This document shows positions 33,649-43,984 of a stretch of 64,000 nt of DNA, one piece after another. The position numbers were made by a program, and so were the translations under genes. A model generated the notes under the pieces. That model was not told the origin of the DNA, ran no database searches, and was given only the letters and a program-made list of their open reading frames with translations. The stretch spans positions 10,861,001 to 10,925,000 of the forward strand of contig BSBM01000199.1 of the NCBI GenBank assembly GCA_027924585.1, given 5' to 3'. How positions within the stretch are numbered: position 1 is the first letter of the stretch; each line of letters starts with the position of its first letter. Source of the DNA: Larix kaempferi. Its lineage: Eukaryota; Streptophyta; Pinopsida; Pinales; Pinaceae.

Positions 33649-34962
33649 ACCAATCCAGGCAAATTAGGGCATCATATGATCCCAATGGCAAGACATTTAA
33701 TGCAACATGTGTGAGGAGTCCATTCAATTCTATAGGACACTCCTTCACTACTTCACTTACCTTTCTCTTGGTACTAGTGGCCAATTGAACTAACCAAGCC
33801 TTCTCATGTCTTAACTTACCAAGAGAACAACTTCCAACTATCTTAGGAGATACATAACTATGAGTAGACCCTAGGTCAATCAAAACAAAAATAGATTGCT
33901 CAGCAATCTTACCTGCAACCTCCACCACTGTTGATTGATGGTATGCTTGATGATCATCCAGTGCTACATAAATTCTAGGTGTTTCTCTTGCCATGTCCCC
34001 TACTGTAGCTGCTCCTCTAACATTGTGCAAGCTCCTGGGGTTCTTTTTGTAGTTGGGAAATCTCTGAGCATGTGGTTCTCCCCACAACCCCAACACTGAA
34101 GTGGCCCTTTTAATGCTCTATCAATTGCTACAGCTGGCTTGAATTCTCTTCTTGCTTGTTGGCCTTGTGGAAATCTCCTAGGATGATTTCTGAATGGTGG
34201 TTTAGACTCACCTTTCTTCTGATTAAACCTTCCCTTGGGTTTACCTTTCCATATTGGCAGTGCTTCTGCTTTACCTTTATTCTGCTCATAGCAATGCTCT
34301 GCCATCCTGATGGCCTCATCCAAGCTTGGTGGATTTACAAACTCTATCCTATCTCTGTAGCTCTATGGTAGACTAACAAGGAAGCTTTGAATCTTCACCC
34401 TTTCATCCTTGATGTAGTCCACATACCTCAGCAACTCTAGAAACTTATGAACATGCTCATCCATAGTGTTCTATCCTACCTTGAGTTCATGGAACTCTTT
34501 TCTTTTGCCATCATAATACCTAGCTAATAGGTACTTCTCTTGAAAGTATCTTTGGAATCTATCTCAGCTGACTCTTCTTTCACTGATTCCTTTCACTTGC
34601 ATGAGGTGATCCCACCAAATAGAAGCTCTTCCACTAAGGTTGTAGATAGCAACCTTATCCTTTTCATTCTCTGAATATCCATGCATTCTAAAGTACTTCT
34701 TTATTCCAAGAAGCCATGCCTCTGCTTCTTGACCTTCTTTACTTTCACCATCAAAAGTAGGAGGTCTTACTTTCCTAAATTCACCCTGTGGAATACCTTT
34801 GTGCTTCTTTCTTCCTTTACTCTTACTGGCAGTGTGTCTTGGGCTCCCTTGAGAACCCTCAGAATTGGTTGACCTGTTAGAAGAAAACTTAGGAGAAGGT
34901 GTTCTATGCCTTCTTCCCACAGAACCTCTTCTAGGGCTTGGAGTTCTTCTCATGGAATGATC
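33617..34962 (-). pseudogene. gag and protease of chromovirus C
   Basis: Gag begins MRRTPSPRRGSVGRRHRTPS (34953), basic and Ser/Pro-rich. It carries a gag domain (VRPPTFDGESKEGQEAEAW, KVAIYNLSGRASIWWDHLM), stops near 34563, 34473 and 34365, then a zinc knuckle written CWGCGENHMLRDF in which the last Cys of CCHC is Phe. Protease (34096-33617) shows VLIDLGSTHSYVSP, where the catalytic Asp remains but Ser of Asp-Ser-Gly is Leu, and later YDALICLDWFER. These would build and mature the particle; both carry changes at key residues. Confidence 0.88.
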
Positions 34963-34972
34963 CCTAGACTGA

Positions 34973-35916
34973 CATTAGAGAGATTTTGAGGTCAAAAAAT
35001 GGCCTCCTAAGAGATGTACTACAAAAATATGAGATATATTAAAATATTATGAATTGGGGGTTTTATGGGGTAGGTATATATGACAAGTCACCTCCCACAC
35101 TATTTTCTATGTACAATATAAATAACCATGGTTGAGTTACTTTTCAAAATTCACTAAAAATAAAATTAATAAAATAAGTCTACAGTGATGTGACTAAGAT
35201 TCATTGTAAATTCCAAAAAATGTATTGTCCTTTAACAATTATTTGTCTTGAACTTGCAAATGAAATTAAATAATAAAAAACATTTTAAGAGCTATTTTTT
35301 TAATTTTATGTTGACTTTTTATATTTAGTACTTTTCTCATGAATTTAATAATGTAATTTAATTGAGAATTTATTTACATGTAAAATATCAATAATATTAT
35401 TATAATCCACATTGTATTATTATTATTATTATTTATTAAATCTATTATTATTCTTTATTAGTTTGACATTATGTTATTAAATAGAATGGAGTGAATATAT
35501 AATTTAAAATTAAAAACATAAAAATGATAATATATTATTTTATAAAAAAATGTGAAAGGACTTTCTTTATGAATTAAGAGTACTTCACTTGAAAATAACA
35601 ATAATATTATTTTATGAGAAAGTGTGAAAAGACATTCATTATGAGTACTTTACTTGAAAATGACAATAATATTATTTTATGAAAAGACTATCATTATAAG
35701 TACTTTACTTTATGACTTAAAAGTACTTACACCACTAGCTTAGTTAACTATGTGTTTTCATCCACCATAGAAAATTTGACAAATAAGCATTCTTAACTCA
35801 TGCAATGCCACCTCACCAAGGGGGATGATGTCATCTACTAGAATGTGATTGGTTGTATTTTATAGTACATTTTCTTTGTTTTGAGGCCATTTTTTGACCT
35901 CAAAATTTCTCTAATG
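34973..35916. mobile_element. 0.94-kb terminal-inverted-repeat element inside chromovirus C leader
   Basis: The left end CATTAGAGAGATTTTGAGGT and right end (reverse) CATTAGAGAAATTTTGAGGT continue as inverted repeats for about 34 bp with one mismatch, through AAAAAATGGCCTC. The interior is strongly AT-rich and non-coding, with three imperfect tandem units of about 70 bp at 35529-35730 (AATAATATTATTTTATGA words). It lies between the gag start and the primer-binding site. No clear target duplication was found, so the superfamily is undetermined. Confidence 0.75.
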
Positions 35917-36456
35917 CTTTCTGCATTCTTTTCTTCTCAAACTTCGTGGCTTAGGTTAGAACCACCGTTAATCCTTTGCTGCAAGTCCGTAAGACTCTAC
36001 AAAATGGCTGCATTGAGCTAATGTTGCTCTTATTATGCTTTCATCATTCCCTCATTAAAGCTAACCATAGTCTCAGCCAATATTGGGGGAGTCACTTGCT
36101 CCCTTCTTCCATCAGACTCAGCTTTTGTATGTGCTTCTTGCATATTCTCTCATAGTACATCATCTTCTGGCCCAAATGGGTATTGCACATCATTCAGAGT
36201 AACCATTCTTACACCGTTCTGTGTTTTTCCCTGTGATATAGTTCATCTTACAGCTACTGCTATGTCTGTGCATATCAGATACATTCTATTAGACATCACA
36301 AGCATGCAAATAAGCTCTATCATAACCATTCAAACCAGGAATTATTCATGTGAACAATTTAATCAATCAAATAAGTTCATTAAAAAATCCCATCATGGTG
36401 CATTTCTCGACCAAAATTCATACATGGTCTGGCCCAAGCAACTCCCAGTGCTGCAA

Positions 36457-36472
36457 CCTCACTCTGATACCA
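36457..36472 (-). other. Primer-binding site of chromovirus C
   Basis: On the - strand TGGTATCAGAGTGAGG follows the LTR end by three bases. TGGTATCAGAGC is complementary to initiator tRNA-Met, the usual chromovirus primer. Confidence 0.92.
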
Positions 36473-36475
36473 CTC

Positions 36476-38892
36476 TGTCACGTCCCCACTGACCTACCTG
36501 GCCACTGAAGACCATGATCCATTTTTTTTCTCCCAAAACATCGACTAAGTGCCCATACACACAGTCGAGAGAACTCGGATTTGCAATCCACAGCCCACAG
36601 CTGCGAGCCCATAACCTTCATACCGCAACAGCAGATCCCGCAATCCCCATCCCACAATTGCGGATGCGAAAATGTGGAATTCCAACTTCCGCAGGAGGTC
36701 TCTCCCGCAACCCACAACCTGCACAGTGGATCCCGCAACCTGCATCTCGCAATCCGCAACCCGCAATTGTGGATGCGGAATTATGAAAGCCCCAAACACT
36801 CAAACATGCACTTGACGATCCCGCAACCCGCGACAGCCAATCCCACAATCCACATCCCGCAATTGCGGATCCAGAATTGTAGAGTCCCAGAATGCATAAT
36901 TTTGAACTTGGTGATCCCGCAACCTGCAACCCGCAATAGTAGAACCATGAGTGCGGAACCCTGCCTCTGTAAGGGCAATTTCATCAAATCTTCTAAGGGG
37001 CATAACTCCTTCATCTAGCATCCAAATGGGGCAAGGTTGGTACCATTGGAAAGCTCTTGGAGATCTCTATCCAATGGTAGAATCCCTGGATCAGGTGAGG
37101 CATATAACCTCCTCATTTCCTTCTCTAAATTTCTGCCTATATCTCCACCTAGATACTTCCAACCTTCAACCTGCCAAGATCTTCCTTTCCATCTGACCCA
37201 TAGAAGTTTCTGAAACCACTTCCTAGATTCTCATCCTTCCCCGGGGATCAGGTTTAAGTATACATCTCCTTCATAGGTTTGGTTGTACATAACATTCATC
37301 TTCAATAATGAAACACTATCATTCATTATAACATGTAAAATGCATTAACAGATTTATATAACACATCTATCATATGCAAGAATTACAAGGCATTAAACTC
37401 ATGCAGTATAAGACATACATACAACAATGAACTCATCCTCTTGCTCAGGCCTGAACATGACTTCATGTCAATCCCATTCATACACATACATTCCACAGTT
37501 CCATAATAATACACAAGCATTCATCAAAAAATAATGAAATACCATCATTTGCTATAACAGAAATACTTATCTTTCAATTCCGAAGCAACTGGCTAAGTGA
37601 GAACAATGTTTCACCCAACCTTAGATCTCTGTTCATCCTATACTATTTCAGGTAAGAGATCACCCCCGAGTTGGAAAGTGTATCCACTAAGGAGGGCTAT
37701 CAGGTTCTCTCACAGTCAAAGCTCCATTCTCATGCTAAACCAGTCCGTAGTTGGGTTTATCAAGCATTCCAGGGCTCCTACCCATGCTAAACCAACCTAC
37801 AGTGGTTTATCAAGCATTCAAGGACAATAGGGAGGGCGTTGCTAAGCCAGTGACCTCAACCATAGAGCTACAAGAATCTCAGTACTCAGTTGACCTGGCA
37901 CCCACAATACCTACCACATCGAACACAAAGAAGACCTTCTTCACTATTACACAGTCCTTCAAGGAATCTTCCCTTCCAGTGTTATTCTAGGATGGGCATA
38001 GAAAGGTCCAGTCACTAGTTCATTGAGACTATAGCCTTCACTGGGTTTATCAAGCAACCCAAATCTCTCCCACAGTTCAACATTTGATTCATTACCAGGC
38101 TTGGGGCTTCCTCATGACTTCTCTACGAATACCATTCTGTAATATCTTTCTGCCATTACCACTTTGTCGTTGTAATTGGGCTTTACACACAAGGTGTCAC
38201 GGCTAACAGCTCTCAGGCCTTTTCTAATACACATGAAGCATGAATAACCTTCGATTTCCCTCCCGAATGGGTTCAGTGTATACAGGAGACACGTAAATGA
38301 ATTCTCTGTGAGGGTCCATGGCTCGTGAATGGCGAGTGCGTCAGTGCCCGAGTGAGTGAGTGAGGAATGAATGTCCCCCCGGATCCTCAAACAGGTTCAA
38401 CGAGTTCCCCCGGGCGATTGAGTGTCATCCCAGATAAGTGATCAAATCCATGCCCTGCCATACAAAATCCCAGGCATGCTCCATACTCTAGAAGCCTTAG
38501 CAATCAGGGTTCTCAACCACCCACTGCAGTTGCATTAATGTCAACATGGAGTTCAAACGGGTTCTCAGTCATACATGTGGCAATATGGGAACCCAATCCC
38601 AAACCCCCTCACCTCTCCCTAGTGGATACACATGGCCCCTTCTCATTCATTTCCTTTTTAGACAGCTTCTTGGTTATTTTATTCATTAATAATAATTACA
38701 TCATTTACATTTCTTCATGGCTTAGCAGCCCATGAATAATCAATTGTACAAATACTTGCCTAAGCAAATTACCTTAAACATCCACTAGTGGGGCCTTGGC
38801 CTTGAGCTCCACACTAGGTAAAATACACACATTGTATATTCAGAGTATTTACATCAAAGCCAAATACATCAAGGGAAAAATGGGGTATTACA
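36476..38892 (-). mobile_element. 5' LTR of chromovirus C
   Basis: On the + strand it runs from TGTCACGTCCCC, beside the primer-binding site, to GGGGTATTACA. The TG...CA ends are intact here, unlike in the partner LTR. It is 2417 bp against 2405 bp in the partner. The CCCGCAACC word cluster lies at about 36580-36960. Confidence 0.95.
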
Positions 38893-40064
38893 AGGCCCCA
38901 AACAACCATACATAGAATCTAATACATTAGAATGACCACACCCATATTCTTACTTGGAATCAAGGCTAGCCTCAGGAAATCCTATGTCATGGCTTTAGGT
39001 GTTATTCATGGAAATGGATGACTAAATATCCTAACCCTTATGGTTAAGGAGAGAAGAGAGGGGTGAGGGAGGGAGGAGGGATTGGGTAGAGTGGAAGAGC
39101 GGGTGGGTGGATAAGAAGAGAGGGAGGGTGGGGTTATATAGAGCGAGGGGGGGTTTAGGGAGAGATAGAAAAAAATGAAGGTGTCAAAATGAACACGTGC
39201 ATGCTAGTACACGTGTGTGCACGCGTGTTTAGATTCAAAAAATTTTGGTGCCCTTGCAGGTTTGGCAATAGATTTGTATTTCCAAACCTTGAGGCTCAGT
39301 CTGAGTTATGGCAGAACACACCAATTTCTATAACTTCATGTTTTTCACACTTAGTTCCTCATATGCTCCACTTGTGCATTACTGATGAAATTGCACACAG
39401 TTGTTGAGCTCTATGTGTAGATTCTAACTATATTTTTTTTAATAGATATGTTATTGTTTTCTATTTTTAATTCATTTTTAACTGCACTCATGATGTCAAA
39501 TTTGTAAAAACATAGGTTGTTTATTTGGGCTATAACTTTTGATTGGATTACATATTCTGAAAATAGAAAAGAACCCGCACAAGAGTACAAGAATACCTAC
39601 CAGCTATAAAAAAAAATCATTGATTATGTTAAGACCATGATATGGTAGACCAACACTCGACTATGTCATTTTAGGGATTCACTGACTTTCCTAATTTAAA
39701 AAAAATATAAAATTAACTTTTAAAATTTTGGAAAATAACCCTGCACAAGATCCGTTTGTTGCCTACACCTCTACATATTTTTCTCCTCATAATTTGACAA
39801 TTTACATAACAAACTAGTGGACCAATGCAAACATATGCATAATTTTTTTGAGAAAAGATAATATACCAATATTAAAATAATGACATTATGGGGTGGTTAT
39901 ACCACTTTGACATAAATAAAAGTTATATATTCCGGAAGGTGATCCGATTTTCTATGTTTCATCATTTTGCACCTAATTTTAAAAAAAAAATTAGGTACCT
40001 CTAATAATTCATTTTAATAATCAGATTTATTTTTTTCCAACATGCCTTTACAACTAATGCTTCA
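38893..40064. other. Non-coding stretch with a purine-rich tract
   Basis: No gene seen. 39040-39175 is strongly purine-rich on the + strand (GAGGGAGGGAGGAGGG; GGGGGGGTTTAGGGAGAGAT) and looks like a degenerate reverse of the CT/telomere-like array at 25.4-27.6 kb. Around 39190-39230 a short stretch of CACGTG/ACACGTGTGTGC words occurs. The rest is AT-rich. Confidence 0.5.
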
Positions 40065-40222
40065 TAAGTGGGTATCATTACCTTGCACTAGCCCCTAATT
40101 TCTTCCTAAGGACTTCAATGTGAATCTTTCCAACATGTTTAGTGAATATATCAACAACATTTTCACTTGTATTACAATAAATCAATACAATTTCCTTAGA
40201 CTCAATCGTTTCTCTCACAAAA
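40065..40222 (-). pseudogene. Displaced C-terminal end of copia D RNase H region
   Basis: On the - strand, directly after the TIR element, the sequence reads VRETIESKEIVLIYCN and then NVVDIFTKHVGKIHIEVLRK, ending at a stop near 40070. These are the standard last residues of a copia polyprotein. They match in phase with the part to the right of the insert (HARSKHIELQHHF at about 43990), so the 3.76-kb element entered this gene after copia D was established. Confidence 0.88.
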
Positions 40223-40620
40223 AACCACTTATACTATGAAACGAGAACTATATACTATGAACGAGAACTCTACCCATAAAAACGATGATTTTTGAAAAAA
40301 AAACACCAAAAACACCCCCCAAATAGAAAAGTGTTGATGCCAGTATACACGTATTTTTTTTTAGGGTAAAAAATAGAGCCATGGCCTAAACATCCCATAT
40401 TGTTGTTTAACAAAACTTTAAAATCAACCTTAAATTGAAATTTTTTCTTTTTCTTGAAGAGATAAATTACAACTTTCAGGAAAATTGCATATTAAACAAA
40501 AAAACAAATTTCTCTAATAATTTCACCATTATAACCATATAAAAACAAAGGAATTATGATGCGATTCATAATGAGATAATATATTAGACCATACAAGAAC
40601 AAATGGTTCATATAAATATT

Positions 40621-40815
40621 CAAAAACTCCTCTAGAGTTTCAATTACAAAAATCATACTAGTAAAAAGCATCTAAACTCCTTCTTCAAATTCATCCATGG
40701 ATTCTGACACCCCATCATCAAAAACTCCTCTAGAGTTTCAATTACAAAAATCATACTAATAAAAGGTATCTACACTGTTTCTTCAAATTCATCCATGGAT
40801 TCTGACACCCCATCA
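40621..40815 (+). repeat. Tandem duplication of 98 bp
   Basis: CAAAAACTCCTCTAGAGTTT starts at 40621 and again at 40719. Each copy runs to a GGATTCTGACACCCCATC end with a handful of differences. The second copy extends into the coding-like remnant on the - strand. Confidence 0.9.
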
Positions 40816-41039
40816 GAATCTACATTTTCTGCAGATGAAGGACTTGATGAAGATGTAGATGACCCATACTCTTCTCTATTATCAATGGGCGCACAATCTG
40901 AGTCTACATCTATACCCATCATTTCAGATGTCATATTCCTTCGGGATCTACGACTTGGTTTAATACACTCCCATCTTGCACGAATGCTCCCTATTCCACG
41001 AATATTAGCTTTGGGTTTTAAAAAAGAAATTAAAAACAA
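40770..41039 (-). pseudogene. Short coding-like remnant inside the TIR element
   Basis: An 89-codon open frame with a basic segment (RARWECIKPSRRSRRNMTSE), followed by an acidic, Ser-rich tail (SSTSSSSPSSAENVDSDG) and the end SMDEFEETV. Composition is that of a real C-terminal region rather than of AT-rich noise. No family is recognised. It could be the last exon of the element's own transposition protein or a captured host fragment. Confidence 0.4.
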
Positions 41040-41040
41040 A

Positions 41041-41784
41041 TTAAACTAACATTTAAACTAATGTTATAATTAAAAATTTAAAAAAAATTAAAAACAAACT
41101 AAACTAAGCTAACATTATAATTTAAAATTTAAAAATACATTAAAAAAAAATACTATATATCTATACTAAACTAAGATAACATTATAATTAAAAATTTAAA
41201 AATAAATTAAGAAAAAATACTATGTATCTATATACTAACCAAACTAACATTATAAAAAATTAAAAAAAAAACTACACAAAGACTTAAAAACAATTAAAAC
41301 AAAAATTTAAAAACAATAAAAAATCAAACTATGCAAAATTTTAAAATAAATTAAAAAACAAAATAATTAAAAAAAAAATAAACTATACAAAATTAAACAA
41401 ACTTTAAACAAAATTTATAAAAAATTAAACAAACTTTAAACAAAATAAAATTTATAAAAAATTAAACAAACTTTAAATAAAATTTATAAAAAACATAAAC
41501 TATACAAAAATTAAAAAAAACTATACAAAAATCAAAACAAAATTTAAAAAAAAATAAACAAAATTTTAAAAAAAAAAACAAAATTTAAAAAAAAAAACAA
41601 AATTTAAAAAATAAAACAAAATTTAAAAAATAAACAAAATTTAAAAAAAAATAAACAAAATTTTAAAAATAAAACAAAATTTTAAAAATAAACAAAATTT
41701 TAAAAAAAATAAACAAAATTTAAAAAATAAAACAAAATTTAAAAAATAAACAAAATTAAAAAAAAAAAAAACAAAATAAACAAT
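41041..41784. repeat. Left AT-rich arm of the giant inverted repeat
   Basis: Made of AAACAAAATTTAAAAAATAA words on the + strand for about 740 bp. It is mirrored by the TTTTAAATTTTGTTTATTTT arm at 42372-43020. Near the centre the complementarity is close to exact (…AAACAAAATAAACAATGCAATGG against its reverse, described here in words of at most 20: AACAAAATAAACAATGCAAT). Further out it becomes register-shifting low-complexity pairing. No gene. Confidence 0.85.
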
Positions 41785-42371
41785 GCAATGGGCGGCCTCG
41801 GGGCCAGCCCTCGATGCCGGGCATCGACGGCCGGCCCCGAGGGCCGCCCATTGGCGCCCGAGCGGCGGACGTCCGCCGCTCGGGCGCCAATGGGCGGCCC
41901 TCGGGGCCGGCCGTCGATGCCCGGCATCGAGGGCCGGCCCCGAGGGCCGCCCATTGGCGCCCGAGCGGGCGGACGTCCGCCGCTCGGGCGCCAATGGGCG
42001 GCCCTCGGGGCCGGCCCTCGATGCCCGAGGGCCGGCCCCGAGGGCCGCCCATTGGCGCCCGAGCGGCGCCCGTCCGCCCGCTCGGGCGCCAATGGGCGGC
42101 CCTCGGGGCCGGCCCTCGATGCCGGGCATCGACGGCCGGCCCCGAGGGCCGCCCATTGGCGCCCGAGCGGCGGACGTCCGCCCGCTCGGGCGCCAATGGG
42201 CGGCCCTCGGGGCCGGCCGTCGATGCCCGGCATCGACGGTCGGCCCCGAGGGCCGCCCATTGGCGCCCGAGCGGGCGGACGTCCGCCGCTCGGGCGCCAA
42301 TGGGCGGCCCTCGGGGCCGGCCGTCGATGCCCGGCATCGAGGGCTGGCCCCGAGGCCGCCCATTGCATTGT
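41785..42371. repeat. GC-rich tandem array of nested palindromes (about 104-bp unit)
   Basis: CAATGGGCGGCC recurs at 41785, 41888, 41992, 42090, 42194 and 42298, so the period is about 104 bp with one 98-bp unit. Each unit holds two palindromes: one centred on GATGCCCGGCATC flanked by GGCCGGCCCCGAGGGCC, the other centred on GGACGTCC flanked by GGCGCCCGAGCGG. The array as a whole is also an inverted repeat centred near 42075. It lacks stop codons in all six frames from about 41814 to 42337, so the long open frames there are a composition artefact. GC content is extreme next to arms of almost pure A/T. Confidence 0.95.
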
Positions 42372-43020
42372 TTATTTTGTTTATTTTTTTTAAAATTTTG
42401 TTTATTTTTTAAATTTTGTTTTATTTTTTAAATTTTGTTTATTTGTTTTTAAATTCTATTTAATTTTTGTATAGTTTTTTTTAATTTTGTTTTATTTTTT
42501 TAATTTTGTTTTATTTTTTTAATTTTGTTTTATTTTTTAAATTTTGTTTTCTTTTTTCTATTTTGTTTAATTTTTGTATAGTTTTTTCTAATTTTGTTTT
42601 ATTTTTTTTTAATTTTGTTTAATTGTTGTATAGTTTATGTTTTTTTAAATTTTGTTTTTTTTTTTTAAATTTTGTTTAATTTTTGTATAGTTTTTCCTAA
42701 TTTTGTTTTTTTTTTTTAATTTTGTTTTATTTTTTTTTTAATTTTGTTTAATTGTTGCATAGTTTATGGTTTTTTAAATTTTGTTTAATTTTTTTTGTTT
42801 AAAGTTTGTTTAATTTTTTATAAATTTTGTTCAAAGTTTGTTTAATTTTTTATAGTTTAATTTTTTTTTAATTATTTTATTTTAAAATTTTGTATAGTTA
42901 GATTTTTTTATTGTTTTTAAATTTTTGTTTTAATTGTTTTTAAATTTTTGTATAGTTTTTCTAAAAAAATTTATAATGTAAATTTGGTTAGTATATAGAT
43001 ACTTAGTATTTTTTTTAATG
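42372..43020. repeat. Right AT-rich arm of the giant inverted repeat
   Basis: Runs of TTTTAAATTTTGTTTTATTT on the + strand, the reverse complement of the left arm. It ends just before a second, diverged GC-rich block. No gene. Confidence 0.85.
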
Positions 43021-43045
43021 TATTTTTAAATTTTGTTTAAAGGTT

Positions 43046-43205
43046 GCTCGCTTGGGCGCCAAAGGGCGGCCCTCAGGGCCCCCGTCGATGCCCGGCATCG
43101 AGGGGGCCGTGAGGGCCACCCTTTGGCGCCCAAGCAAGGGAGGTCACTCGCTTGGGTGCCAAAGGGCGGCCCTCACGGCCCCCTCGATGCCGGGCATCGA
43201 CGGGG
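43046..43205. repeat. Diverged second copy of the GC-rich palindromic unit
   Basis: GGGCGCCAAAGGGCGGCCCT at about 43055 and GGGTGCCAAAGGGCGGCCCT at about 43155 repeat with a 100-bp period and share the CGATGCCCGGCATCGA core with the main array. Substitutions are mostly C-T or G-A relative to the array. It has no matching partner in the left arm, breaking the symmetry of the element. Confidence 0.9.
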
Positions 43206-43953
43206 TTAGTTTGATTTGTTTTTAATTTTTCTTTAAATTTTTTATTATAATGTTGTTAGGAATTTTTTATTATAATGTTGTTAGGGGTTAGTTTAATTTG
43301 TTTTTTAATTTATTTTATTATAATGTTAGAGGGGGGAAACATGCAGCAGAAGAGGACATGAATTTGGCCTCCATGATATTGTTGATTAGTTTCATGTTTT
43401 GAAAAAAATTATAAGTTTGATAATATTTTGATAAGATATATTAGTAATGTTTTGACTTTCAGACTTAATTTTAGAAATAAAATTTCTATATATAATGTTT
43501 GAAATATGTTTTTTACAAATAATTTGTATAGTTTTTCTTGAATTTATGTGAATCAACACTTTTCGGAAAATAATATGAAATAGTATCATTTTTATACAAA
43601 ACATATCTGAAAATTGATTGAAAATGGTTTTAAATGTCTATATTGTCTGGAATTTTTTACAATTTTGTCAATAAAAGTGTCTTATTTTGTCCATAAAAAT
43701 GTCTTATTTTATAGAAAAAATTGCAAAATGTATATGTTTTTCATTATAAATTGCTTAAAAATGTATGCTATTTTGCTAAATTTCTAAAAATGTACCTGAA
43801 AATGGAAACTAATTTTTTTTTACGATAAAGATAATTCAAAGGTCCCAAAAAATGCCTCGAAATGAAAATGTGTGATACTGGCATCACCCCTTTTTGAAAC
43901 GGAGCTAAAAATACCTACTAAAATTAGGAGAGAGAAAAACGAGAACTGTGTCG
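43206..43953. other. Right non-coding part of the TIR element
   Basis: AT-rich, with a short direct repeat TTATTATAATGTTGTTAGG at about 43240-43290. It contains a subterminal inverted-repeat partner near 43875 (GATACTGGCATCAC). No gene seen. Confidence 0.6.
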
Positions 43954-43984
43954 AGTTCTCGTTTCATAGTATAAGTGGTTAAAA

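Larger units (their letters stand above)
28272..38892 (-). mobile_element. Ty3/gypsy chromovirus C, full length with both LTRs
   Basis: Two directly repeated 2.4-kb LTRs (28272-30676 and 36476-38892) flank internal sequence that reads on the - strand: primer-binding site, gag, protease, RT, RNase H, integrase, chromodomain and polypurine tract. The order and C-terminal chromodomain place it among chromoviruses (Tekay/Del-like by overall look). A 5-bp target duplication is not evident: flanks are AGGGA (28267-28271) and AGGCC (38893-38897). It has stops throughout, a deletion in integrase and an inserted TIR element in the leader. Confidence 0.92.
40223..43980. mobile_element. 3.76-kb terminal-inverted-repeat element with a giant internal palindrome
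   Basis: Terminal inverted repeats of 27 bp begin AACCACTTATACTATGAAAC at 40223 and mirror at 43954-43980 without mismatch. The flanks are AAAA on both sides (40219-40222, 43981-43984), and counting one AAAA keeps the copia frame continuous across the site, consistent with a 4-bp target duplication in a homopolymer. Subterminal inverted repeats (TGATGCCAGTAT at about 40334; the reverse near 43875) support a transposon. Inside are a short coding remnant, AT-rich arms and a GC-rich palindromic array. No transposase is recognisable; a CACTA-like identity is possible (CACTTATACT) but unproven. Confidence 0.85.

Noticed and set aside
28267-38897. Target-site duplication for chromovirus C
   Set aside because: AGGGA and AGGCC agree at only three of five bases; this is too weak to call.
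41641-42431. Six overlapping long open frames encoding Arg/Pro/Ala/Gly-rich proteins
   Set aside because: All six frames are open over the same palindromic GC array and give near-identical repetitive products from both strands, so they follow from composition and symmetry and not from coding selection.
40223-43980. Assignment of the large TIR element to the CACTA superfamily
   Set aside because: The end contains CACTTATACT, but the inverted repeat extends outside it (AAC), the flanks fit a 4-bp and not a 3-bp duplication, and no transposase was recognised.
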